From: JBQCHF01 sp051954955
Lineage (GTDB): Bacteria > Actinomycetota > Actinomycetes > Motilibacterales > Motilibacteraceae
Direction: 5' to 3'
DNA: 63,580 nt
Assembly (NCBI GenBank): GCA_051954955.1
Contig: JBQCHF010000034.1
Coordinates: 1 to 63,580 of the forward strand
The position numbers were made by a program, and so were the translations under genes. A model generated the notes under the pieces. It had not been told where the DNA came from. It made no database searches and saw only the letters and a list, made by a program, of their open reading frames with translations. This document shows positions 15,429 through 23,913 of this stretch, piece by piece (the first letter of the stretch is position 1; each line of letters begins with the position of its first letter).

Positions 15429-16526
15429 CTACCGTGACTGATCGTGACCGTCACGTGACGACGACACGGCCCGAAGCAGCTCGTCCCATCGCACCGCTGC
15501 TGCCCGGATGTCGAATCTCTCCTGGCACCACAGCCGGGCGGCACGTCCCATGTCCGGCATGTCCAGCACGCTGACGATGGCGCGGCTCGTCGCGGCGGGG
15601 TCGTCGGCAGCAACGAGCTGCCCTGTGCGCCCGTCGGCGACGATGTCCCGGGTGAAGCCCACGTCGGTCGCGACGCTGGGAACACCGAGGAGCCCTGCCT
15701 CGATGAGGACGCCCGGAGTCCCTTCGCTCTCGCTCGTCAGCAGCACGACGTCGGCTGCTCCCATGACGGGGACCGGGTCCTCGAGCCGGCCGAGGAAATG
15801 GATGCGCGCGACGTGTTCGGCTGCATGCGCTTCCAGGGCGGCTCGCAGCGGCCCGTCGCCGACGACCGCGAGGTGCACGTCAGGCAGCGAGGCGACGGCG
15901 TCGAGGGCCACGTCGACCCGCTTCTCCGGCGCCAGGGCGCCGACGACGACGGCGAGTGGTGCATCGGTGGGCAGACCGTGCCTGCTGCGCGCGCTGTCGC
16001 GCTCCTCCCGGGTCAGAGGCGTCAGCTGGTCCGTGGGACGTCCTGTGCCGACGACGGCCAGCCGCTGCGGCGGGACGCGGTACTTGGCGTCGAACACCGG
16101 CAGCGCGAGCGCGGACTTGGCGGCCACTGCTGCCGTCCGCGAGAGCAGGAGCCGGGTCCGGATGGTCCGCCACCGGCTGCTGGCCCAGTAGCCCGGATCG
16201 CCGATGTTCGCGTACACGACCGGGACGCCGAGCCCCGGACCGGCGAGCACCGAGGCAGGCAGCGCTCGTGAGCCGTGGGCGACGACGACGTCGGCGCGAC
16301 GCAACGCCTGCCGGAGTCGAAGCAGGGTGCGCACGGAGAGGGTGCTCTGGCCGAGCACCCGGACACCGAGGGCTCTCTCCGCGGGGCCGGGGGCCAGTGC
16401 GACCACCTCGCTGCGCCAACCGAGCTCGCTGAGGGCCTCGCTGATGCTCACTGCCGAGAGCTCCGCACCCCGACGCTGGTCACGGGTCACCAGGTGCAGA
16501 ACGCGTCGTTCGTTGCTTGTCGTCAT
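15429..16526 (-). CDS. Glycosyltransferase family 4
   Basis: About 365 residues from the ATG at 16526; a GTG at 16562 gives 377. N-terminal glycine motif RDQRRGAEL, then a C-terminal GT4 signature TSESEGTPGVLIEAG with the E-x7-E pair. It probably adds a sugar to the growing repeat unit. It is the first gene of the long minus-strand run to 5496 and is divergent from the deacetylase gene at 16582 with a very short interval, so the two directions must share or overlap promoter elements. Confidence 0.85.
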   Translation of the reverse strand: MTTSNERRVLHLVTRDQRRGAELSAVSISEALSELGWRSEVVALAPGPAERALGVRVLGQSTLSVRTLLRLRQALRRADVVVAHGSRALPASVLAGPGLGVPVVYANIGDPGYWASSRWRTIRTRLLLSRTAAVAAKSALALPVFDAKYRVPPQRLAVVGTGRPTDQLTPLTREERDSARSRHGLPTDAPLAVVVGALAPEKRVDVALDAVASLPDVHLAVVGDGPLRAALEAHAAEHVARIHFLGRLEDPVPVMGAADVVLLTSESEGTPGVLIEAGLLGVPSVATDVGFTRDIVADGRTGQLVAADDPAATSRAIVSVLDMPDMGRAARLWCQERFDIRAAAVRWDELLRAVSSSRDGHDQSR

Positions 16527-16569
16527 CGAATCCGTGCCGACTTCCCTCTCGCGCAGTGTCACGGCCCCC

Positions 16570-16575
16570 TATCCT
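16570..16575 (+). promoter_or_regulatory. Candidate -10 element of the deacetylase gene
   Basis: TATCCT, followed after 6 bases by the GTG start at 16582. This fits a leaderless transcript. Because the divergent glycosyltransferase may begin at 16562, the two promoters would overlap. Confidence 0.4.
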
Positions 16576-16581
16576 GCCCGG

Positions 16582-17367
16582 GTGCGGAGTGTGATCAAGA
16601 CGGCTTTGTCGGTTCTGCCGTCCGTGACCCCCGAACGGGGGACGACCTGGCTGATCTACCACCGGGTGGGCGGCGGTTCTCCGGACGAGCGGGACCTGGC
16701 GGCGGAGGCGTTCCGCCGGCAGGTGGATCTGCTCGCCGAGCACCACGTCGTCCCGATCGACGAGGCGGTGGAGCGCAGCGAAAAGGGCGACGACCGACCC
16801 GGCGTGGTGCTCACCTTCGACGACGGGTTCCGCGACGTCTACGAGAACGCCTGGCCGCTGCTGCGTGAGCGCCGGCTGCCCTTCACGGTCTACCTGGCTA
16901 CCGCCTTCGTCGAGGGCACCATGCACTGGGACGGCTCGACCGCCAAGGCCGCCGGCCCTGCCCTCACCTGGGCGCAGCTGGAGGAGATGCTGGCCTCCGG
17001 CCTGTGCACTGTCGGCGCGCACACCCACAACCACGCGCGCCCCGAGGCGCTCTCGCTCGAGGAGCTGGAGCAGTGCGACGCCGAGATCGAGAAGCGGCTG
17101 GGCGTGCGGCCGGAGCACTTCACCTACCCCTGGGGCGTCCCCGTTCCGCGGATGGAGGCCGAGCTGCGCCGCCGCTACCGCTCGGCCAGCACCGGGCAGC
17201 TGGGCCGCAACGGCGCCGGCGCCGACCTGCACCGGCTGCGCCGGGTGCCGGTGCGCGGCACCGACCCGCTGCCATTCTTCAAGGCCAAGCTCGGCACCGG
17301 CCTGCTCCCGGAGCGGGCCTACGCCGGCATCGTTAGCGTGGCCAAGAAGGCCGGCGTCCGTGCCTGA
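16582..17367 (+). CDS. Polysaccharide deacetylase (NodB homology)
   Basis: 261 residues. Motif 1 TFDDGF (metal-binding Asp), motif 2 HTHNH (metal-binding histidines) and motif 3 FTYPWG are all present. It is a metal-dependent de-N-acetylase or de-O-acetylase acting on an amino-sugar glycan. There is no clear signal peptide, so it may act on a lipid-linked intermediate in the cytoplasm. The GTG start was chosen from the preceding TATCCT; a longer reading runs into the divergent gene. Its stop overlaps the start of the next glycosyltransferase by 8 bases, so the plus-strand run 16582-19164 is one operon. Confidence 0.85.
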   Translation: MRSVIKTALSVLPSVTPERGTTWLIYHRVGGGSPDERDLAAEAFRRQVDLLAEHHVVPIDEAVERSEKGDDRPGVVLTFDDGFRDVYENAWPLLRERRLPFTVYLATAFVEGTMHWDGSTAKAAGPALTWAQLEEMLASGLCTVGAHTHNHARPEALSLEELEQCDAEIEKRLGVRPEHFTYPWGVPVPRMEAELRRRYRSASTGQLGRNGAGADLHRLRRVPVRGTDPLPFFKAKLGTGLLPERAYAGIVSVAKKAGVRA

Positions 17368-18550
17368 GCAGATCCGGCCGCCGGCAGTCCCGAGGCTGCG
17401 GGGCCCGGGAGGCCGACCGCTGCGGGTGGCGCACCTGACCACCGTCGACCTGAGCCTGCAGGTGCTGCTGCGCACCGAGCTGCAGGCCGACGTCGAGGCC
17501 GGCTTCGAGGTGTTCGGGATCAGCGCCCCCGGCCCAGCGGGCGACGAGCTGCGCTCCTGGGGCGTCACCCCGGTCGCGGTCCCGTCGCTCACCCGTGCCT
17601 GGTCCCCGGGCGACGACGCCCGCGCCGCCCGCGAGCTGGTCGGTGTGCTGCGGCGGCTTCGCCTCGACGTGCTGCACACGCACACCCCGAAGGGCGGGGT
17701 GCTCGGCCGGGTGCTGGGCCGGATCGCCCGGGTCCCGGTCGTCGTGGACACCTGCCACGGGCTGTGGGCCACCACCGAGGACGGCCTGCGCAAGCGCGCC
17801 CTGGTCGTGGGTGCCGAGGCCGCCGCGGCCGCCTTCGCCGACGCCGAGCTGTTCCAGTCGGCCGAGGACCAGCGGCGGATGGCCCGCTGGCTGCGGGTGC
17901 CCAGCCAGGTGGTCGGCAATGGCACCGACCTGCGCCGGTTCGGGCCGGACCCGGAGGCCCGGGGCAAGGTGCGGGCCGACCTCGGCATCGCCGAGGACGA
18001 GCTGATCGTGCTCGGGGTGGGCCGGCGGGTGGCCGAGAAGGGCATCCGGGAGTACGCCGCAGCCGCCCAGGAGCTGCAGGGGCGGGCCCATTTCTGCTGG
18101 GTCGGCCCGGCCGACCCGGACAAGCCCGACGCGCTGTCGGAGCTGCCCGGCGTGCGTTGGCTGGGGATGCGCACCGACATGCCCGCGGTCTACGCCGCGG
18201 CCGACGTGTTCGTGCTGCCCTCCTACCGCGAGGGCTTCAGCCGCTCGGGCATGGAGGCCTCAGCCACCGGGCTGCCGCTGGTCGTCACCGACGTGCGCGG
18301 CTGCCGGGAGCTGGGCGAGCCCGAGCACGAGGTGCTGCGGGTGCCGCCACACGACGCCCCGGCGGTCAAGCATGCCGTGGCGCGGCTGCTCGACGACCCC
18401 GCGCTGCGCTCCCGGCTCGGCCGCGCCGCCCGGGACCGGGCGCTGGCGCACTACGACCAGCGGACCGTGGCGGCCCGGTCCGTCGCGACCTACGCCACGG
18501 TGGCGCGGCGGAAGAACCTGGGCTGGGAGCTGGGGGAGGAGACGGCATGA
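17360..18550 (+). CDS. Glycosyltransferase family 4
   Basis: 396 residues from a GTG that overlaps the deacetylase stop. HTHTPKGGVLGR (about 99-110) and a C-terminal YREGFSRSGMEASATG with the E-x7-E pair identify a retaining GT4. This sub-type (HTHxPK-GGxxGR) is common as the second transferase after a membrane phosphoglycosyl transferase, which is the next gene. It probably adds the second sugar of the repeat unit. Confidence 0.88.
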   Translation: MPEQIRPPAVPRLRGPGGRPLRVAHLTTVDLSLQVLLRTELQADVEAGFEVFGISAPGPAGDELRSWGVTPVAVPSLTRAWSPGDDARAARELVGVLRRLRLDVLHTHTPKGGVLGRVLGRIARVPVVVDTCHGLWATTEDGLRKRALVVGAEAAAAAFADAELFQSAEDQRRMARWLRVPSQVVGNGTDLRRFGPDPEARGKVRADLGIAEDELIVLGVGRRVAEKGIREYAAAAQELQGRAHFCWVGPADPDKPDALSELPGVRWLGMRTDMPAVYAAADVFVLPSYREGFSRSGMEASATGLPLVVTDVRGCRELGEPEHEVLRVPPHDAPAVKHAVARLLDDPALRSRLGRAARDRALAHYDQRTVAARSVATYATVARRKNLGWELGEETA

Positions 18551-19164
18551 GACGCGTTATCGACGTCGTCGCGGCCGGTCTCGGCCTCACGGTGCTGAGC
18601 CCGGTCATCGCGGCCATCGCGGCGCTGGTCCGCTGGCGGATGGGCTCGCCGGTCATCTTCCGCCAGCAGCGCTCCGGCCTGCACGGGCGGGTCTTCACCA
18701 TCCTGAAGTTCCGCACCATGCGCGACCCGCGCACCCCGGACGAGCCCGACGACGTCCGCACACCGGCGCTCGGCCGGGCGCTGCGCGCCAGCAGCCTGGA
18801 CGAGCTGCCCCAGCTGGTGAACGTGCTGCGCGGGGACATGTCGCTCATCGGCCCGCGCCCCACGCTGCCCGAGCAGGTAGTGCACTACTCGGCGTTCCAG
18901 CGCCGCCGGCTCGAGGTGCGCCCGGGCATCACCGGGTGGGCCCAGGTGAACGGGCGCAACAGCCTGAGCTGGCCCGAGCGGATCGAGCTCGACGTCTGGT
19001 ACGTCGACCACCGCAGCCTCGCGCTGGACCTGCGGATCGTGGTGCGAACCCTGCTGCGGCTGGTCCGGCCCGCCGGGATCACCGGCGAGGGCGGGGTCAA
19101 CCAGGGGTTCCCGTTGCCGGCGCAGGCTCAGGAGTCTTGGCAGGAGCCGGAGTCCGCCGCGTAG
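18547..19164 (+). CDS. Small phosphoglycosyl transferase (WcaJ/PglC family)
   Basis: 205 residues. One hydrophobic re-entrant helix (about 5-27), the FTILKFRTMR block, and the family hallmark SSLDELPQLVNVLRGDMSLIGPRP. It moves a sugar-1-phosphate from a UDP-sugar to undecaprenyl phosphate, starting the repeat unit. The start overlaps the previous stop (ATGA). The last 68 bases overlap, tail to tail, the minus-strand gene ending at 19097. It is the only initiating transferase found here. Confidence 0.92.
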   Translation: MRRVIDVVAAGLGLTVLSPVIAAIAALVRWRMGSPVIFRQQRSGLHGRVFTILKFRTMRDPRTPDEPDDVRTPALGRALRASSLDELPQLVNVLRGDMSLIGPRPTLPEQVVHYSAFQRRRLEVRPGITGWAQVNGRNSLSWPERIELDVWYVDHRSLALDLRIVVRTLLRLVRPAGITGEGGVNQGFPLPAQAQESWQEPESAA

Positions 19165-20134
19165 CAGCTCCTTGGGAGATGCCGAGCCCGGCGCCGACGG
19201 CGAGCCCGCCGGCGGCGACGACGGCGGGGAAGTGCAGCACGTAGTCGATCCCGGCTTGCAGGCACAGGATGGCGAGCCCGCCGGCGGCGATCGCAGCGGC
19301 AGCCGTTCGCCGGGCGGCCAGCGCCGCAACCAGCATCAGTTCGGCGCCGAGCAGCAGCAGCGCGGCCGGGACGCCGCCTTCGGCGCCGACCTGCAGCACC
19401 TCGGCGTGCGTCTCCCGCGTGTCGGAATCCGTGCGTGCGGTGGGGCTGGTGACCGGGAACGAGCGTGCCCCGTGCCCGAGAACGGGCGCGGACCCGACCA
19501 ATCGCAGCCCGTCGTGCCAGAGCGCGAGCCGTCGGCTGTCGACCGTCGGTGGGTGCAGCTCGACCGCCGCCACCATCGGGGCGAAGAGCGCGGCCCCCAC
19601 CACGGCCGCGCCTGCCGCGAGGACGGCGAGCCGCCGCACCGGGCGGGTCGTCACGGCGAGCAGAGACCAGCCAACGATCAGCAGCAGGACGCCGGAGCCG
19701 GCGGCGGCCCGGTCTCCCAGCGCCGCCGTGAGGAGCACCGGCGCCGCGGCCACGACGGCCAGCACGCCCCGAGCCGGGCCGCGGAGCGCGGCGGCGGTCA
19801 CCAGGAGGAGCGCGGTCAGCTGGACGTAGAGCGCAGCATCGGCGTTGGCGTACCCGAGGGGGCCGCCCAACGGGCCACCGCTGAAGGGCGCCGGCGCGCG
19901 GGCGACCAGCACCAGCATGCCGAGAGCCAGCACGGCAGCCGGCAGCCACGGACGGACCCGGGCGAGCGCAAATCCCAGGGCAAGGGCGGCGATGACGAGA
20001 ATCGCCAACCCGAGCAGGGGAAGCAGCTGGTCGATCGGCCGGTCGGCACGGGCCGTCGAGACCCCTGTCCAGAGCAGGCAGCCGAGGAGGAGGACCCCGG
20101 CAGCCGTCACCCGCCGGGCCACCGCCTCACTCAT
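19097..20134 (-). CDS. O-antigen ligase/polymerase-like membrane protein
   Basis: 345 residues with about ten hydrophobic helices. The loop HDGLRLVGSAPVLGHGARSF resembles the conserved loop of the O-antigen ligase (Wzy/WaaL) superfamily, which has the conserved G-x-G-x-x-x-F. It probably polymerises or attaches the glycan at the outer side of the membrane. The family's other member in this locus (6680-8020) is of another type, so two polymerising systems may coexist. The gene overlaps the phosphoglycosyl transferase by 68 bases on the opposite strand. Confidence 0.7.
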   Translation of the reverse strand: MSEAVARRVTAAGVLLLGCLLWTGVSTARADRPIDQLLPLLGLAILVIAALALGFALARVRPWLPAAVLALGMLVLVARAPAPFSGGPLGGPLGYANADAALYVQLTALLLVTAAALRGPARGVLAVVAAAPVLLTAALGDRAAAGSGVLLLIVGWSLLAVTTRPVRRLAVLAAGAAVVGAALFAPMVAAVELHPPTVDSRRLALWHDGLRLVGSAPVLGHGARSFPVTSPTARTDSDTRETHAEVLQVGAEGGVPAALLLLGAELMLVAALAARRTAAAAIAAGGLAILCLQAGIDYVLHFPAVVAAGGLAVGAGLGISQGAATRRTPAPAKTPEPAPATGTPG

Positions 20135-21077
20135 GAACGAGCGCGGCCCGCTGCTCCTGGAACCAGGCCACCGTGGCGGCGACGCCCTCTTCGAAGGGGA
20201 CCGGCTGCGCGTCCGGGAAGAGCGCCCGTAGCCGGTCGTCCGAGGCCTGCGAGTGGGGCACGTCGCCGACCCGCGGCGCCCGGTGCTCCCGCTCGACCGG
20301 GTGCCCGAGAACCTTCTGCAGAACGGTGATGGCCTCGAGCAGGGTGGTGCGGGTGCCGAACGCGAGATTGACCGGCGTGTCGCTGGTGACCCGGTTGACC
20401 GCGGCGTCGGCGAGCACGCGCACCACGCTGCCCACGAAGGTGAAGTCCCGCGACTGCGTCCCGTCGCCGTTGATGGGCAGCGGACGGCCGTCGAGCGCGG
20501 CGTCGATGAAGATCGGCATGACGGCCGCGTAGTCGTGGTCGGCCGGCTGCAGCGGCCCGTAGACGTTGAAGAACCGGAACGGGAGCGTGGGCAGCCCGAA
20601 GCACTGGGCGTAGGTCACCGCGTAGGTCTCGGTGGCCAGCTTGGAGACCGCGTAAGGGCTCATCGGCTGGGTGAGCAGGCCCTCGTGCTTGGGCAGCTCG
20701 GGGTTCTTGCCGTAGACGGAGGACGACGAGGCCAGGGCCACGTGCACGTTCCCGTGGCGCCTGGCGGCCTCGAGCACCTTGAGCGTCCCGGTCGCGTTGA
20801 CCGTGTGGCTGAGCAACGGGTTCTCGATGCTGCGGGGGACCGAGGGGAGCGCTGCGAGGTGGACGACCGAGTGAGCGCCGGCGATCGCCTGGTCGAGCGC
20901 GCTGTCGTCGAGGATGGAGCCCTCGAGAAGGGTGGCTCCGGTCCCCTCAAGGTTCTGCACGCGCCCCGTGGACAGGTCGTCCAGAGCGACGACCTCGGAC
21001 ACCCCCGGGCGGGAGAGCAGCTCCCGGCACAGGTTCGCACCGATGAAGCCCGCGCCCCCGGTCACGACGATACGCAT
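20127..21077 (-). CDS. NAD-dependent nucleotide-sugar epimerase/dehydratase
   Basis: 316 residues, extended SDR: TGGAGFIG at residues 6-13 binds NAD, and the active site has SSSSVYG with the Y-x-x-x-K pair YAVSK. It is close to UDP-glucose 4-epimerase. It would supply a galactose- or glucuronate-type donor for the glycan. The start follows a TAGGAT -10 and GAGGGGG ribosome binding site; the stop overlaps the polymerase gene by 8 bases. Confidence 0.88.
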   Translation of the reverse strand: MRIVVTGGAGFIGANLCRELLSRPGVSEVVALDDLSTGRVQNLEGTGATLLEGSILDDSALDQAIAGAHSVVHLAALPSVPRSIENPLLSHTVNATGTLKVLEAARRHGNVHVALASSSSVYGKNPELPKHEGLLTQPMSPYAVSKLATETYAVTYAQCFGLPTLPFRFFNVYGPLQPADHDYAAVMPIFIDAALDGRPLPINGDGTQSRDFTFVGSVVRVLADAAVNRVTSDTPVNLAFGTRTTLLEAITVLQKVLGHPVEREHRAPRVGDVPHSQASDDRLRALFPDAQPVPFEEGVAATVAWFQEQRAALVHE

Positions 21078-21104
21078 GCAGCCCCCTCTTCCGTGGTCCT
21101 CGGC

Positions 21105-21110
21105 ATCCTA
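21105..21110 (-). promoter_or_regulatory. Candidate -10 of the epimerase gene
   Basis: TAGGAT on the minus strand, about 27 bases before the ATG at 21077, in the 65-base gap after the acetyltransferase gene. It gives an internal promoter for the epimerase and polymerase pair. Confidence 0.4.
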
Positions 21111-21142
21111 CGGTGCCGCCCTGTGATGACAGCGGAATCGCC

Positions 21143-21820
21143 CTATTCGTTGCCTTCGTGCTTCGCGATGGCTCTGGCAGGCACTCCGACGACGGTGAGG
21201 TCTGCCGGCACGTCCCGGAGCACAGCCGCTCCCGCGCCCACGGTGCTGCGGTCACCGATCGAGCGGAGCTCGATCACCACGGACCCGGTTCCCATCGTCA
21301 CCTCGGACCCGAGGTCGCAGCCGCCGGAGACCACCGCGTTGGGGTGGAGGGTCGTGTAGTCACCCAGCCCGGAGTCGTGCCCCACCGTGGCCCCCCGGTT
21401 GAGGTGGACGTGCCGACCGAGGCGGACGTTCGTGGTGACGGAGGAGTGGCTGAACAGGACGCATCCTTCGCCCAAGACGCTGTGGCTTCCGACGGCCGCC
21501 ATCGGGTGCACGAGCACGGGGGCGACCAGTCCCCGGGCGCGGGCCAGCCCGTCCACCTGCAGACGGACCCGACCGGACCCGATCCCGATCAGGTAGCCAG
21601 TGTCCTCCGGGAGCTCCTGAAGCCCTGGTTCCACCTCACCGAGCCACGGGAGTCCGTGGCGTTCCAGGACGAGGGGAGGGGGGCGTTCGTCCGCGAGCAG
21701 TCCGATGACGTCCCATCGCGCGGTACCCGCGGCTCGACACGCCGCCACGACGTCGAGGAGCTCGCGGGCGTGACCGCCCGCTCCCACGACGACCAGGCGG
21801 CCGGACGTCGGCGTAGCCAT
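21143..21820 (-). CDS. PglD-like sugar N-acetyltransferase, hexapeptide repeat
   Basis: 225 residues. An N-terminal nucleotide-sugar-binding Rossmann-like part (VVVGAGGHARELLDVV at 10-25) is followed by left-handed beta-helix hexapeptide repeats (about 100-215). The likely catalytic His is within LFSHSSVTTN. This is the layout of PglD/NeuD acetyltransferases, which acetylate a 4-amino sugar nucleotide with acetyl-CoA. Together with the dehydratase at 13288-15318 and the aminotransferase at 5496-6683 it could finish UDP-diacetamido-trideoxyhexose. The start codon abuts the stop of the glycosyltransferase upstream (TAAATG). Confidence 0.87.
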   Translation of the reverse strand: MATPTSGRLVVVGAGGHARELLDVVAACRAAGTARWDVIGLLADERPPPLVLERHGLPWLGEVEPGLQELPEDTGYLIGIGSGRVRLQVDGLARARGLVAPVLVHPMAAVGSHSVLGEGCVLFSHSSVTTNVRLGRHVHLNRGATVGHDSGLGDYTTLHPNAVVSGGCDLGSEVTMGTGSVVIELRSIGDRSTVGAGAAVLRDVPADLTVVGVPARAIAKHEGNE

Positions 21821-23020
21821 TTAGCGTCCTGGGTGCGGGGCGAGCACCCGCTGGTACCACTCCGCAGTCCGCGCCGCGACGCGCTCGATGCGGTACTCCT
21901 GCTCGAACCGGTCGTATGCGCATCGGGCTCTGCGCGTCGCGACCTCAGGATCATCCAGTACCCGAGATAGGGCTTGAGCGAGGAACTCAGCGCTTCCGGC
22001 AGGAACGAGCGTTGCAGTGCCCGCTGTCACCTCAGCAATCGGGGGCAGATCGGAGGAAACGATGGGAACCGCGAGCGCCATCGCTTCGAGAACCGAGCCG
22101 CCAAGACCTTCAGATAGACTCGGAAAGGCGAATACGTCTGCTGCAGCCAAGAGGTCCGGCACGTCATCACGAGCGCCGAGCAGGTGAATGCGGTTCGACA
22201 CCCCAGATCTTTGGATGGCGGCACGGACCCGGCGGGTGTTGTTGCCGTCCCGACCCGCGATCAATAGGACGGATCGCGGTCGTTTGGCGGCCACGCGAGT
22301 AAACGCTTCGACTAGCAGATGTTGTGCCTTCTGAGGTTCCTGGCGTCCGACTGTGAGTACTAGTTCTAGATCCTGGTCTAGGCCGAGGGCTTGCCGGACG
22401 CGCTTACGCCGCTCTTCTCCCGGCTCCCCGAGGGCAGCGCGGTCACGTCCGCGGGGGATGACGACCAACTTCTGCCGAGATAGGCCGAGCCGCTTGACTG
22501 CATTCTCTGCGGCGTAGCCAGTGATGGCATGCACTTGGCGAGCGCAGGTCCTGAGGAGGAAGGCATCTGCCGCCTGCAGCCCCAAGCGGACCGAGCGGCG
22601 CCTCTCCCGTACGGCCGCTTCGGGTGAGTGCATGGCGTTAACGATGCTGCACACCGCCGGGATGCCGAGAGTCCGGGCTGCCGGCAGCGATGCGACCGTT
22701 GCGTCGAAGAGCGTGGCGTGGACGAGGTCGGGCCGCAGGCTGCGCAGGGCTCGACGTGCGGGAGCGATCGCCTGGCGCAGAGAGGGAGCGTCCAGCTCGA
22801 CCACCCGCACACCGGCCGCCGCGACCTCGGGGATCCGCGACCCTCGATGGTGCGGCCGGATGGTGAGGACGGTGTTCCTGAGCCCCAGATCCTGCAGGTG
22901 CGGCAGCAGCTGGCTCAACGACACCTCGGCACCGCCGGTGGGTGACAGGCGGTTGATGACGTGCACGACGTGCATGCCGTTGTTGGCTGGGTCAGCGGAC
23001 CGTCCCGGGCCGGCGCTCAC
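21821..23020 (-). CDS. Glycosyltransferase family 4
   Basis: 399 residues from a GTG overlapping the upstream stop. HVINRLSPTGGAEVSL at about 18-33 is the N-terminal glycine motif; FPSLSEGLGGSVLEAMA is the C-terminal GT4 signature. One row inside it (22081-22140) has about 55% G+C by hand count, against 77% for a comparable row of uvrA, and it uses more A/T-ending codons than its neighbours, so it may be a more recent acquisition. Its sugar specificity is unknown. Confidence 0.87.
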   Translation of the reverse strand: MSAGPGRSADPANNGMHVVHVINRLSPTGGAEVSLSQLLPHLQDLGLRNTVLTIRPHHRGSRIPEVAAAGVRVVELDAPSLRQAIAPARRALRSLRPDLVHATLFDATVASLPAARTLGIPAVCSIVNAMHSPEAAVRERRRSVRLGLQAADAFLLRTCARQVHAITGYAAENAVKRLGLSRQKLVVIPRGRDRAALGEPGEERRKRVRQALGLDQDLELVLTVGRQEPQKAQHLLVEAFTRVAAKRPRSVLLIAGRDGNNTRRVRAAIQRSGVSNRIHLLGARDDVPDLLAAADVFAFPSLSEGLGGSVLEAMALAVPIVSSDLPPIAEVTAGTATLVPAGSAEFLAQALSRVLDDPEVATRRARCAYDRFEQEYRIERVAARTAEWYQRVLAPHPGR

Positions 23021-23913
23021 AGGACGCCCTCGAGGTCCGCCCCGGTGAAGCGCCAGCTGTGGGGGTCGAGCGCGGGCAGGGCGTCGGGATGGTTCACGGT
23101 GAGGCTCACCGTGCTCCCCGAGCCGACCGGGCGTCGCACGCGGGGCGCCAGGCCGGCATCTGCCGCCTGCAGGACCACCAGCGGGGCGCGCTCGTGCCGG
23201 GTCACGGCCCGCACGAGCTGCCGCTTCTCGTCCGTGCCGCCGACGAGGGACGTGACGACCACGGTGCGAAGCCTCCTGGAAGAAGCCAATCGGTACACGA
23301 TGCCCTGGTCGCCTGCTGCTTCCGCGAGGCGGAGGGCGTGGTAGTCGTGGCCGCTACGGGGGTCGTAGCGCCACCGGAGGCTGGATGTGTCCCAGGCGGT
23401 AGTGAGCTGCTCGTCCCCCCGCGCAGGCACGACCTCCATGGGATCGCACTCGTCGACCCGCGCCCTGGACCACCTGCTCAAGGTCACGACCGAGGGCTGC
23501 GGCGGGAAGATCGTCCAGCCGAGCCGGCGATAGGCCTCCCTCGAGGCCGGCACGCTGGTGCTGTAGATCGCCTCCCACCGCTCGGTCTGCGCCCTGCGTG
23601 CGACCTCGTGCCGCACCAGGGTGGAGAAGATTCCCAGCCGGCGCGCCGAGACGGCCACCGCCCCGTCCATCGTTCGCGCCGCTGCCCGTGTCTCGCTGCC
23701 GACCGCGAGCCGCCAGGGAACCATGAGGCGGACCCCCAGCACCTCGCCGTTGCGGACGGCAGCGGATCCGCTGGCCGGGCCCCAAGGACCGTCCTGGTGC
23801 TTCCACCGCAAGTGGTCCTCGGTCTTGCGCGGCCCGAACGCCTCCTGCAGGAGCGTGACGATCTGGCTGAACGGCACCTGCTCGACGGGCACGATGTCGA
23901 ACTCGACGCTCAC
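23017..23913 (-). CDS. GNAT-like acyltransferase, paralogue of 8043-9065
   Basis: 298 residues. It shares HLRWKHQDGPWG and the general plan with the GNAT protein at 8043-9065, and has the acetyl-CoA loop ARRLGIFSTLVRHEV in a weaker form. GTGA overlaps join it to the deacetylase upstream and the glycosyltransferase downstream. It probably acts on a sugar or lipid-linked intermediate, but FemAB-like aminoacyl transfer is an alternative. Confidence 0.65.
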   Translation of the reverse strand: MSVEFDIVPVEQVPFSQIVTLLQEAFGPRKTEDHLRWKHQDGPWGPASGSAAVRNGEVLGVRLMVPWRLAVGSETRAAARTMDGAVAVSARRLGIFSTLVRHEVARRAQTERWEAIYSTSVPASREAYRRLGWTIFPPQPSVVTLSRWSRARVDECDPMEVVPARGDEQLTTAWDTSSLRWRYDPRSGHDYHALRLAEAAGDQGIVYRLASSRRLRTVVVTSLVGGTDEKRQLVRAVTRHERAPLVVLQAADAGLAPRVRRPVGSGSTVSLTVNHPDALPALDPHSWRFTGADLEGVL

